Both the position numbers and the translations under genes were made by a program. Under the pieces are notes generated by a model. The model saw only the letters and a list, made by a program, of their open reading frames with translations. It was not told the origin of the DNA and ran no database searches. 8,107 nt of DNA, from NCBI GenBank assembly GCA_937924465.1, contig CALDSP010000331.1, positions 1 through 8,107 of the forward strand, written 5' to 3'. Source of the DNA: an uncultured Leptospiraceae bacterium (GTDB lineage Bacteria; Spirochaetota; Leptospiria; Leptospirales; Leptospiraceae). How positions within the stretch are numbered: the stretch's first letter is position 1; every line of letters begins with the position of its first letter. Positions 1 through 6,810 of this stretch are shown piece after piece.

Positions 1-30
1 GAAATTATTCCAAAAGATAAAAATGAATGA
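1..30 (+). CDS. possible 3' end of an upstream gene (last 9 codons)
   Basis: Frame 1 is open from the window edge and reads EIIPKDKNE before a TGA at 28-30. That stop overlaps the next gene's ATG at 27-29 as ATGA, a common layout for translationally coupled genes. Frame 2 is also open until a TAA at 32-34, so the frame cannot be decided from so few codons. Nothing can be said about function. Confidence 0.3.
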   Translation, partial: EIIPKDKNE

Positions 31-884
31 ATAAACTCACTCGAATTTTAAAAGAAAATCTAACTTGGAATTCTAAATACATTCAAGTGTATGTTGATAA
101 TTTGCATCATCCTTTTTTTGAAACTCCGAAAGAGTACTTATTGCCAAGTGTAAGCATTCATGGATTAGAAGAGTATACAGCAGAAAAATATTTACAAGAA
201 ATAAAAACTTTTTTACCAAAGGAAGTTGAAAACTTTTCTGTAATTTCTCTGGGCTTTTTCAAGAGAGAGACGAGTAAGTTAATTTTAGCTTTGGATTTAA
301 ACTTTGATGAAAATAAATTTATTTATTTGATTAAATTTGAATGCAAACATTTAGGTGGAGTGAAAAACAATAATGTAGTTTATTCGGGAACCCAAGAATA
401 TGGAATTTCTTGTTATACAAACAAGATTTATTATACTCAAGCCATACTTCCTGCTAAGTCTATTCAAAAAGAAAAAAATCAAATTGTATCTTTTGAAATT
501 TTACCTTTCACTAAAAGTATTTTTGAGAATAACTTAGATTCACCTAAAAAAAAATTTATTTCAGAGCTTTTTGACGAGATTGATTACTCTCATTTAATAG
601 AAGAGATCAATGAAAAGATTGAGTTTAAAAAATATTGGGAACTTGGAAAAATTTTTTTACCATTAAAAATGGAACATTTAAGTTTAGCCACTCAGTTTCT
701 AAGTTTTGATATTACAAAAAATATTGAGTGGTTTGAAAAATTTCAGCCTCTTATTATTTCGATTATGAAGTTTGAGACTCCTCTTCAAAGACATAAACTT
801 GCTTTTTATGAATGGCTTAAGTCTCATCATTTAGAAAGAATTTTAACACAGTCAAAAAATTTAGCATGGAAGATTCAATGCTAA
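27..884 (+). CDS. unrecognised 285-residue protein, probably cytoplasmic
   Basis: I do not recognise this family. The start at 27 is the first ATG after an in-frame TAA at 18-20. No good Shine-Dalgarno sequence is visible, which fits coupling to an upstream gene through the ATGA overlap. There is no signal peptide, lipobox or membrane segment. The protein is rich in Lys, Glu, Phe and Ile. Residues about 65-160 alternate in a way that suggests beta-strands, with a central glycine-containing stretch (CKHLGG at 106-111, SGTQEYG at 120-126). Residues about 160-285 look mainly helical and charged. Only three cysteines are present (106, 129, 285, the last being the C-terminal residue). Continuous length, ordinary codon use and the absence of frameshifts support a real gene. 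It is followed by 151 bases without a gene, so it may end a transcription unit that begins outside the window. Confidence 0.75.
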   Translation: MNKLTRILKENLTWNSKYIQVYVDNLHHPFFETPKEYLLPSVSIHGLEEYTAEKYLQEIKTFLPKEVENFSVISLGFFKRETSKLILALDLNFDENKFIYLIKFECKHLGGVKNNNVVYSGTQEYGISCYTNKIYYTQAILPAKSIQKEKNQIVSFEILPFTKSIFENNLDSPKKKFISELFDEIDYSHLIEEINEKIEFKKYWELGKIFLPLKMEHLSLATQFLSFDITKNIEWFEKFQPLIISIMKFETPLQRHKLAFYEWLKSHHLERILTQSKNLAWKIQC

Positions 885-1035
885 TAACTTATTAAAAAAC
901 ATAAATCAGTTTAAGTAGTTTTACTAATCTAGTATTACTGAAATGTTAAAATAGCTCTTGAGGTTTAAATTTACATAAAAAAACATATAAAAGCTAAGTT
1001 TTTCTCAGTAAAAATTAAATCCAATAGGAGAGCAT

Positions 1036-1449
1036 ATGAATCAAGAGAAAATCACAGTTCAAATTATGGTGAATGCAAATAACCAAAAAGTTTGGAATTA
1101 TTATACCAAGCCCGAACACGTTACAAGATGGAATTTTGCAAGTAATGATTGGCATTGTCCAAGTGCTTTTAATGACTTAAGGGTTGGCGGTCGATACTTA
1201 GCAAGAATGGAAACAAAGGATGGGAGTTTTGGTTTTGATTTTGATGCTATTTATACTGAAGTTCATTATGGAGAATTTTTTACTTATGAGTTTGGAGGAC
1301 GTTATGCAACAGTGGAATTTAAGGATGTAAACGGACAAACAGAAGTGACAATCACCTTTGATCCTGAAAATGAATATCCTATGGAAACACAAAAACAAGG
1401 ATGGCAAGCAATCTTAGATAATTTTAAAAAGTATGTGGAGACAACTTAA
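1036..1449 (+). CDS. SRPBCC / AHSA1-like (START-superfamily) domain protein
   Basis: At 137 residues this is a single helix-grip domain of the type annotated as activator of Hsp90 ATPase homologue 1-like or polyketide-cyclase-like. Visible hallmarks are an opening beta-strand (ITVQIMVNAN, 6-15), the helix and turn VWNYYTKPEHVTRW (19-32), a GGRY turn at 51-54, repeated aromatic beta-strands (FDFDAIYTEV, FFTYEF), and the long C-terminal helix with GWQAILDNFKKYVE (122-135). Family members bind small hydrophobic ligands in a central cavity. Bacterial ones mostly have no assigned substrate, and despite the name there is no evidence of an Hsp90 link here. The start is fixed by AGGAGA at 1026-1031, 4-5 bases before the ATG. 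No signal peptide is present, so it is cytosolic. It appears to be a single-gene unit, with gaps of 151 and 273 bases on either side. Confidence 0.9.
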   Translation: MNQEKITVQIMVNANNQKVWNYYTKPEHVTRWNFASNDWHCPSAFNDLRVGGRYLARMETKDGSFGFDFDAIYTEVHYGEFFTYEFGGRYATVEFKDVNGQTEVTITFDPENEYPMETQKQGWQAILDNFKKYVETT

Positions 1450-1722
1450 GCATATGAAAAAATAATATTGTAATCTTAGAGGAATAATCTAATTTATCAA
1501 TTGTAAAACAACTCCAAAATATAAAGAAAGAATGGCAAAAGAGACTTGACTTTTGCGTCCGTTTATATTTCCATCATCTTAAAACATAAAATAAAGGTAG
1601 AATAAAAGAGGAAGTTCATAAAGTTATAGAAGCTCATGGGTTTTGATAAAATTTTATTCAATCTTATTTTTGTAGTTTCTTAGATTTGTTAAATTTAGAG
1701 TCAAATAAAGAAAAGAGGTAGC
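1450..1722. other. 273-base intergenic stretch, no supported gene
   Basis: All frames are broken by frequent stops. The stretch contains an inverted repeat at 1535-1556 (separate entry) and short AT-rich tracts. A TTGACT at 1546-1551 looks like a -35 box but has no convincing -10 at 16-18 bases. A 15-codon frame at 1636-1683 (MGFDKILFN...) lacks a good ribosome binding site. Just before the next gene lies AGAGG at 1714-1718, the ribosome binding site of the lipoprotein. Confidence 0.6.
1535..1556. repeat. perfect 7-bp inverted repeat (hairpin) in intergenic region
   Basis: GCAAAAG at 1535-1541 and CTTTTGC at 1550-1556 are perfect reverse complements with an 8-base loop. It lies about 86 bases after the AHSA1-like gene and 167 bases before the lipoprotein gene. 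No T-run follows directly, so a Rho-independent terminator is doubtful. It could be an RNA hairpin, a weak terminator or an operator. The TTGACT at 1546-1551 falls inside the loop and right arm. Confidence 0.4.
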
Positions 1723-3582
1723 ATGACAAAAATAATTGATCGTTTCTTGGAGATTACTGCAGTCCTTTTTATTTGTTTTTTTGTTCATAGTTGTAATTTT
1801 GACGAAAAAAAAGGTATCTTTTCTTTTTCACTAGGCGAAGATCCAATTACAACCCAAACGGAAGAAGAAATTACCCAAGGGAATGAAAATACTCCCAAAC
1901 TTGTTTTTTCCAATCAAAATCTTGTTCTTACGGAGGGATATAGCTCTTCTTATACACTTAAGCTAGAGAGCTCTGTTTCTGAATTAGTTCAAGTGAATTT
2001 TACTTGTTCTCAAACTTATGTTTCTTGTCCAAGTTCTATTTCTTTTGATTCCTCTGATTGGGATATTCCAAAAACTATCACTTTAACTGTTCCAACTGAC
2101 CACATTGTAACAGGTCTACGAACCATGAACATTCAACACACACTCAACTATCAAGGTAAAAGTATTCCCGATGGAACAGTAAACTTAAATATATTGGACA
2201 TAGACAGTGCAAATATACTTTTGAGTCCAACAGCTCCAAGCCCAAACATTCGAGAGGGTACTATTACTGACTCATTTTCTGTAGTTTTAACCTCTGCACC
2301 TATTTCTAATGTTGTAGTCAGTGTATCTTTTGATTCCACTAAACAAATAAGCATCAATGGAGATTCCTCTGGAAATGTACAATTTACATTTACAAGTTTA
2401 AATTATAATATTCCACAGACTTTGCTTCTTGCGGCTCCCTTTGACACTGGACTAGGAAACAGAACGGTGAGCTTAAGTTTTAGTGTTACAAGCTCAGATC
2501 TTGATTACAATGGGTTTACCATTCCAACTGTAATCGTAAATGTGGAAGGAAATTCAGGTGGTTCAGTGGGATGGGGAAGTTTTCAATCTGGGATTCAACC
2601 AGCTGGTTTCAGTTTGACTTCTATAACTCTTTCTACAACAGTCAATCCAAATAAAGCATATGTTTATTGTAGTTTTGAGTATTCTAGTTCTAATCCTAAC
2701 ACTGCGGCTACCTGTCAATTGAATCCACTAGGTACTCAAGTTATCCTTCAAACAGGAGGAGGTACGAATGCAAAAGTAAATTGGTATGTTGTGGAAATGG
2801 AAACTGGATTGAAAGTAGAAAGAGGGAGCACAACATTTGTCACAGGAGAAAATACTAAAATAATTCCTCTTTCTGGGAGTTTTGCTCTTGCTTCTTCTTT
2901 TGTGATTTTGTATACGAGAACCAATAACACAAACATGTCTAATGATTCTGAACGTTTGGTGAGAGGGAGTTTATCTACTTCCAACGTATTAGAATTAAGA
3001 AGGGATAAAAGTGATACTTCAGGTACAAACGTCACAGTGGAATGGCAGGTCATAGAGTTAGTGGGAGCTAAGGTCGTCTCTGGAACAACTAGTATAAATC
3101 ATCTTCAAACTTATGTGGATGTTTCATTGAGCACTTTCAATCTCTCTAAGTCTTTTTTACTTTTTAACTTGTCTGGAGATGCCACAGTTTCGGGTTATGA
3201 AACAAATTATTATGTTAGAGGAAAATTTACTAGTCCAAGCTCCATTCGTTTTCGAAGAGATGGAAACTCTGGGAAAGTGCAGATCAATTATTTTGCAGTT
3301 GAGTTAGTAGATGCAAGTACAGTGCAAAGTGGTGCTGATCTTTCAGTGGGAAATACAGTGATTACTGTCAATGCGAGTTTGAGCCCTTCAGTAGTTACAA
3401 CCAGAAGCATGGTTATTTTTTCTTCTAGCACGGTGGGTCTTATCGATTCATACCAAGATTCAGGAACTTTTTCGGTATTATTTAACTCAACTCCTTTGGC
3501 ATCCCAAGTTTCTTTTACACGATTCGATCATGAAAATCATGCTTGTACAATAGATTGGTTTATTGTGGAATTTCCTCCTTAA
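1723..3582 (+). CDS. predicted outer-surface lipoprotein with Calx-beta-like modules and four C-terminal repeats
   Basis: The 619-residue product starts with a charged N-terminus, a hydrophobic stretch (8-21) and a lipobox-like FVHSC ending at Cys24. Maturation by lipoprotein signal peptidase is therefore predicted; the loose box would suit spirochaetal rules. A Glu/Thr-rich linker (about 36-57) follows. Residues about 58-162 and 163-276 are two beta-sandwich modules of Calx-beta-like type, each with an EG turn near the start and a W/Y-x-IP-x-T pattern before a late strand (SDWDIPKTIT at 111-120, LNYNIPQT at 226-233). Cys95 and Cys102 in module 1 could form a disulfide. Residues about 280-619 contain about four repeats of roughly 85 residues, each ending in a strand like VNWYVVEM (352), VEWQVIEL (439), INYFAVEL (521) and IDWFIVEF (610). 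No catalytic motif is visible; a structural, adhesive or ligand-binding surface role is inference only. AGAGG at 1714-1718 supports the ATG. Nine T residues follow the stop, without a strong hairpin. Confidence 0.85.
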   Translation: MTKIIDRFLEITAVLFICFFVHSCNFDEKKGIFSFSLGEDPITTQTEEEITQGNENTPKLVFSNQNLVLTEGYSSSYTLKLESSVSELVQVNFTCSQTYVSCPSSISFDSSDWDIPKTITLTVPTDHIVTGLRTMNIQHTLNYQGKSIPDGTVNLNILDIDSANILLSPTAPSPNIREGTITDSFSVVLTSAPISNVVVSVSFDSTKQISINGDSSGNVQFTFTSLNYNIPQTLLLAAPFDTGLGNRTVSLSFSVTSSDLDYNGFTIPTVIVNVEGNSGGSVGWGSFQSGIQPAGFSLTSITLSTTVNPNKAYVYCSFEYSSSNPNTAATCQLNPLGTQVILQTGGGTNAKVNWYVVEMETGLKVERGSTTFVTGENTKIIPLSGSFALASSFVILYTRTNNTNMSNDSERLVRGSLSTSNVLELRRDKSDTSGTNVTVEWQVIELVGAKVVSGTTSINHLQTYVDVSLSTFNLSKSFLLFNLSGDATVSGYETNYYVRGKFTSPSSIRFRRDGNSGKVQINYFAVELVDASTVQSGADLSVGNTVITVNASLSPSVVTTRSMVIFSSSTVGLIDSYQDSGTFSVLFNSTPLASQVSFTRFDHENHACTIDWFIVEFPP

Positions 3583-3591
3583 TTTTTTTTT
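3583..3591 (+). other. T9 tract directly after the lipoprotein stop
   Basis: After the TAA there are nine consecutive T residues. Upstream is only the tiny potential stem GGA/TCC within GGAATTTCC at about 3567-3575. A classical Rho-independent terminator is not convincing, but the run may still favour transcript release. Confidence 0.25.
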
Positions 3592-3649
3592 GTTGATTGA
3601 ATAGTATTTCTTACTTTGCTAAAATAAATATGTGATTTTTCATTTTTCA

Positions 3650-3683
3650 TTGACCTTGACCAACTAGTTATTTATTTAACAAT
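3650..3683 (+). promoter_or_regulatory. candidate operon promoter with tandem TTGACC
   Basis: TTGACC occurs twice in direct tandem (3650-3655 and 3656-3661), 53-64 bases before the acyl-CoA dehydrogenase ATG. From the second copy, a 16-base spacer leads to AACAAT (3678-3683), which matches four of six bases of TATAAT. From the first copy, a 17-base spacer leads to TATTTA, a poorer match. The 8-base palindrome AACTAGTT (3662-3669) lies inside the spacer and could bind a dimeric regulator. Placement between a finished gene and a tight operon supports a promoter. The exact boxes are uncertain. Confidence 0.45.
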
Positions 3684-3713
3684 AGTAGATTAAGAATATC
3701 AATTGGGGAATTT

Positions 3714-4844
3714 ATGAAAAGAGCATTACCTTTTACAAAAGAACATGAAGAATTCCGGGAGATTGCAAGAAAGTTTTTTGAAACAGAAGTTGCTCCTAAC
3801 CATGAGAAATGGGAAAAGGAGGGAATGGTCTCTCGTGAGGTTTGGAAGAAAGCAGGAGAGGCTGGACTTTTATGTCCCGATATCCCAATAGAATATGGAG
3901 GAAGTGGAGCGGATTTTTTATATAATGTAATTATTAATGAAGAATCTACAAAAGTTGGAAATACGGGATTTTTTATTTCTCTACATAATGATATAAACAT
4001 TCCTTATATTCTTGATTTTGGGAGTGAAGAACAGAAACATCGTTGGCTCCCTAATACAGCAAACGGCACTAAGATTACAGCCATAGCCATGACAGAGCCA
4101 AATGCAGGTTCTGATTTAAAAAGTATTCGAACTAAAGCTGAAGACAAAGGTGATTACTTTTTAGTGAATGGTCAAAAAACTTTTATTAGCAATGGTCAAC
4201 TTGCTGACTATGTTATAACTGCAGTCAAAACAGGAGAAGAGGCAATGAGTCTACTTATGATTGAAGCTGGAATGTCAGGTTTTGAAAGAGGTAGAAGACT
4301 CGAAAAAATTGGACTCAAAGCCCAAGATACATCTGAACTATTTTTTCATGACGTAAAAGTGCCAAAGGAAAATTTACTTGGAAAAAAAGGACAAGGTTTT
4401 CGTTACCTCATGAATAAACTCCCTCGTGAACGCTTGGCTTTAGCAATTGCAGCGGTAGAGGCTACTTTCTTGGTGCAAGATATTACTTTGAAATATATTA
4501 AAGAACGAAAAGCATTTGGAAAACAAATTGGAACTTTTCAACACATAAAGTTTAAAATGGCAGAAATGAGAACAGAAGCAGAAATGTGTAGAGCCTTTGT
4601 AGATCAAGCAATTATGGCTTTTATGCGAGGTGAACTTACAACGGCAGAGGCGTCTATGGCGAAGTGGTATTCTACTGAAATGCAAAAACGTCATACCGAT
4701 GAATGTCTGCAGTTCTTTGGTGGATATGGGTATATGTTAGAATATCCCATTGCTAGAGCTTATTTAGATGCACGAATTCAAACCATTTATGCGGGAACAA
4801 CAGAAATTATGAAAGAAATTATTGGAAGAAGTTTAGGACTATAG
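3714..4844 (+). CDS. acyl-CoA dehydrogenase, long-chain (LCAD/ACADL)-like
   Basis: This 376-residue FAD flavoenzyme should oxidise an acyl-CoA to the trans-2-enoyl-CoA and pass electrons to ETF in the cytosol. The three usual parts are present: an N-terminal helical domain (about 1-120), a beta-barrel starting with the FAD/substrate motif AMTEPNAGSDL (125-135), and a C-terminal helical domain with RKAFGKQIGTFQ (265-276), FGGYGYMLEYPIAR (335-348) and the end motif IYAGTTEIMKEIIGR (358-372). In medium- and short-chain enzymes the residue before GT in that last motif is the catalytic Glu; here it is Ala360. Long-chain and isovaleryl-CoA dehydrogenases instead use a Glu at the start of an earlier helix, and Glu239 in LPRERLAL fits that position. 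The C-terminal motif also closely matches mammalian LCAD. A weak GGGGA at 3705-3709 precedes the ATG. It is the first gene of a four-gene operon. Chain length preference cannot be read with certainty, and a branched-chain substrate is possible. Confidence 0.93.
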   Translation: MKRALPFTKEHEEFREIARKFFETEVAPNHEKWEKEGMVSREVWKKAGEAGLLCPDIPIEYGGSGADFLYNVIINEESTKVGNTGFFISLHNDINIPYILDFGSEEQKHRWLPNTANGTKITAIAMTEPNAGSDLKSIRTKAEDKGDYFLVNGQKTFISNGQLADYVITAVKTGEEAMSLLMIEAGMSGFERGRRLEKIGLKAQDTSELFFHDVKVPKENLLGKKGQGFRYLMNKLPRERLALAIAAVEATFLVQDITLKYIKERKAFGKQIGTFQHIKFKMAEMRTEAEMCRAFVDQAIMAFMRGELTTAEASMAKWYSTEMQKRHTDECLQFFGGYGYMLEYPIARAYLDARIQTIYAGTTEIMKEIIGRSLGL

Positions 4845-4853
4845 GAGAGAAAA

Positions 4854-5615
4854 ATGAGTGAATATTTTAAAGACAAAGTAGCTTTAATTACAGGAGCAGC
4901 TTCTCCAAGAGGACTTGGAAGGGCTATTGCCAATCGTTTAGCTCAAGAGGGAGTTTCTTTAGTTTTGGTAGATTTAAATCAGGAAGCAATTTCGCAAGCA
5001 GCAGAAGAGACGTTCACGAAATTTGGAGTTAAAACATTAGGGCTTGCATGTAACGTTACAAAATCAGAGGACTGTGAAAATGTAGTTAGTAAAGTAAAAG
5101 AAACTTTTGGTAGATTAGACTTTTTGGTAAACAATGCTGGAGTTTTAAAGGATAATCTTATTATTCGCATGAGTGAAGAAGATTGGGACTTGGTGCTTAA
5201 CGTAAATTTAAAAGGAGTTTTCCTTATGACAAAAGCTTGTTCCAAACTTATTTTAAAAAGTCCTAGTGGTCGAATTGTAAACATTTCTTCTGTTTCTGGA
5301 CTAAGTGGACAACCAGCACAAGCAAACTATTCTTCTTCTAAAGCAGGGGTAATTGCGCTTACGAAAGTTTGTGCTCGTGAGTTTGCAGGACGTAATGTGA
5401 CAGTGAATGCTGTTTGTCCGGGTTTTATCCAAACAGATATGACAAGTTCTCTTCCAAAAGATGTTCAAGAAAAACTTACAGAGTTTGTTCCTTTGAAAAG
5501 AGCCGCTACTCCGAATGATGTTGCGGGAGTTGTAAGATTTTACTTAAGTGAAGATGCCTCTTATATAACGGGCACTTATCTAAGAGTGGATGGTGGTGGA
5601 GCTATTGGAATGTAG
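4854..5615 (+). CDS. short-chain dehydrogenase/reductase (FabG / 3-hydroxyacyl-CoA dehydrogenase type)
   Basis: A 253-residue classical SDR. The Rossmann glycine motif is TGAASPRGLG (13-22), two residues longer than the usual TGxxxGxG, a variant found in some FabG-like proteins. NNAG is at 93-96, Asn118 lies in NVNLKG, and the catalytic Ser146, Tyr159 and Lys163 are in ISSVSG and YSSSKAG. Asp40 at the end of the second strand (LVLVDLN) usually signals preference for NAD(H) over NADP(H). Next to an acyl-CoA dehydrogenase and a thiolase, the likely job is oxidation of a 3-hydroxyacyl-CoA to the 3-oxoacyl-CoA rather than fatty acid synthesis, although a FabG-like reductase role cannot be excluded. 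The C-terminal YITGTYLRVDGG motif is standard. The ribosome binding site AGGAGAG (4843-4849) overlaps the stop of the preceding gene, with a 9-base gap between the genes, so co-translation is expected. Confidence 0.93.
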   Translation: MSEYFKDKVALITGAASPRGLGRAIANRLAQEGVSLVLVDLNQEAISQAAEETFTKFGVKTLGLACNVTKSEDCENVVSKVKETFGRLDFLVNNAGVLKDNLIIRMSEEDWDLVLNVNLKGVFLMTKACSKLILKSPSGRIVNISSVSGLSGQPAQANYSSSKAGVIALTKVCAREFAGRNVTVNAVCPGFIQTDMTSSLPKDVQEKLTEFVPLKRAATPNDVAGVVRFYLSEDASYITGTYLRVDGGGAIGM

Positions 5616-5643
5616 TTTGCACGTAACGTAAAAAGGAGAAAAT

Positions 5644-6810
5644 ATGAGAGAAGTTGCTATTATTGGAGCTTATGAAACAAAGCATGGAAATTTAAACGAT
5701 CGTTTACTTAGGGATATTGTTACAGAGGCGGGAAATGGGGCAATCCAAGATGCGGGGATTGAACGAAAAGAAATCCAAGCTGTTTTTGTGGGAAATTATG
5801 CGGGGCAGGAATTCAATGGACAAAATACCATGGGTTCTTACGTGGCTACGGTACTTGGACTTGGAGATAAACCTGCCCAAAAATTAGAAGGAGCTTGTGC
5901 TTCCGGTGGGCTTGCAGTTCGCGCGGGATTCTTGGCTATAGCAACTGGGCTCTATGACACAGTTCTTGTTTTAGGTGTAGAAAAAATGAATACAAAGGAT
6001 CCTGAAACAACCATGGAGATTGTAGCACGTGGACAAGATGCAGATTTTGAAGGAGGATTTTGCATTTCAGGACCTTCTGGGTTTGCACTCAACGCCATGA
6101 GACATATGTATGAATTTGAAACCACAAGAGAAATGCTTGCAGTGGTTGCTGAAAAAAATTATTTTCATGGAAGTAAAAATCCATATGCACATAAACAAAA
6201 AGCCATTCCCTTAAAAAATATTTTGAATGCACGTGTAGTAACTACACCATTTGGATTTCATGACATGTCTTTAGTGACCGATGCAGCCTGTGCTTTGGTT
6301 CTTACTACAAAAGAAAGGGCAAAGGCAATTTCTAAAAAACCTGTAATCATTAAAGGTTCTGGACATGGGGCAGATTATTTTACTTTGTCTATGAAGAAAA
6401 GTTCTGTTTCTTTTCCAGCTACTATCATGGCAGCAAGTGAAGCATTTAAAATGGCAAATCTTTCCCCAAAAGACATTGATGTTGTTGAGTGCCACGATTG
6501 TTTTACAATTACAGAGATCATAAATATTGAAGACTTGGGATTTGTAGAAAAAGGAAAAGGTGGTCCATTTACAATGGAAGGACACACTCGACTAGGCGGA
6601 AAGATTCCAGTAAATACTTCAGGAGGACTAAAAGCCAAAGGTCATCCAATAGGAGCAACAGGAGTAGGGCAAGTGGTAGAAATGACTTTTCAGTTGAGAG
6701 GTGAGGCGGAACAACGTCAGGTGCAAAATGCAAAGCGAGCTCTTACCCATGTTTTAGGAGGACCGGGCGCTGTAAGTTGTGTGCATATTTTAGAAAGAGG
6801 GTTTGAATAA
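5644..6810 (+). CDS. SCP2/lipid-transfer-type thiolase (likely catalytic subunit paired with DUF35 partner)
   Basis: A 388-residue thiolase-fold protein expected to cleave a 3-oxoacyl-CoA with CoA, or to run the reverse condensation. The nucleophile Cys85 sits in LEGACASGGLAVRAG (81-95). HDCFT at 284-288 replaces the NEAF of classical degradative thiolases and is typical of the SCP2-like branch. His334 is in AKGHPIGATG (331-340). At the C-terminus, where classical thiolases carry the second active-site Cys in a CxG motif, this protein has HVLGGPGA (369-376), as in thiolases that work with a separate DUF35 protein. Because Cys85 is retained, thiolase chemistry is more likely than the retro-aldol cleavage done by Cys-less Ltp2-type relatives. 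AGGAGA at 5634-5639 supports the start; the gap after the SDR gene is 28 bases and contains a tandem ACGTA. Its stop overlaps the next start by one base. Substrate is unknown. Confidence 0.92.
   Translation: MREVAIIGAYETKHGNLNDRLLRDIVTEAGNGAIQDAGIERKEIQAVFVGNYAGQEFNGQNTMGSYVATVLGLGDKPAQKLEGACASGGLAVRAGFLAIATGLYDTVLVLGVEKMNTKDPETTMEIVARGQDADFEGGFCISGPSGFALNAMRHMYEFETTREMLAVVAEKNYFHGSKNPYAHKQKAIPLKNILNARVVTTPFGFHDMSLVTDAACALVLTTKERAKAISKKPVIIKGSGHGADYFTLSMKKSSVSFPATIMAASEAFKMANLSPKDIDVVECHDCFTITEIINIEDLGFVEKGKGGPFTMEGHTRLGGKIPVNTSGGLKAKGHPIGATGVGQVVEMTFQLRGEAEQRQVQNAKRALTHVLGGPGAVSCVHILERGFE

Noticed and set aside
958..991. TTGAGG with a downstream TATAAA as promoter of the AHSA1-like gene
   Set aside because: Spacing is about 22 bases and the -35 match is poor; the region is simply AT-rich.
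1546..1577. TTGACT as a -35 box for the lipoprotein gene
   Set aside because: No acceptable -10 at 16-18 bases; nearest candidates are at 12 and 20 bases.
1590..1647. A short open stretch reading KEEVHKVIEAHGF that faintly resembles the start of a small toxin-like or degraded gene
   Set aside because: It is bounded by stops on both sides, has no start with ribosome binding site, and is too short to distinguish from chance.
1636..1683. 15-codon hydrophobic mini-frame (MGFDKILFNLIFVVS)
   Set aside because: Only a weak AGAAG upstream, and hydrophobic runs are expected by chance in AT-rich DNA; no further support.
4440..4694. Open frame on the - strand inside the acyl-CoA dehydrogenase, and similar antisense frames elsewhere in the window
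   Set aside because: They lie wholly inside strongly supported + strand genes, have cysteine- and serine-rich low-likelihood translations and no own ribosome binding sites.
5621..5630. Tandem ACGTA in the gap before the thiolase gene as a repeat element
   Set aside because: Two 5-base copies are too short to carry meaning.
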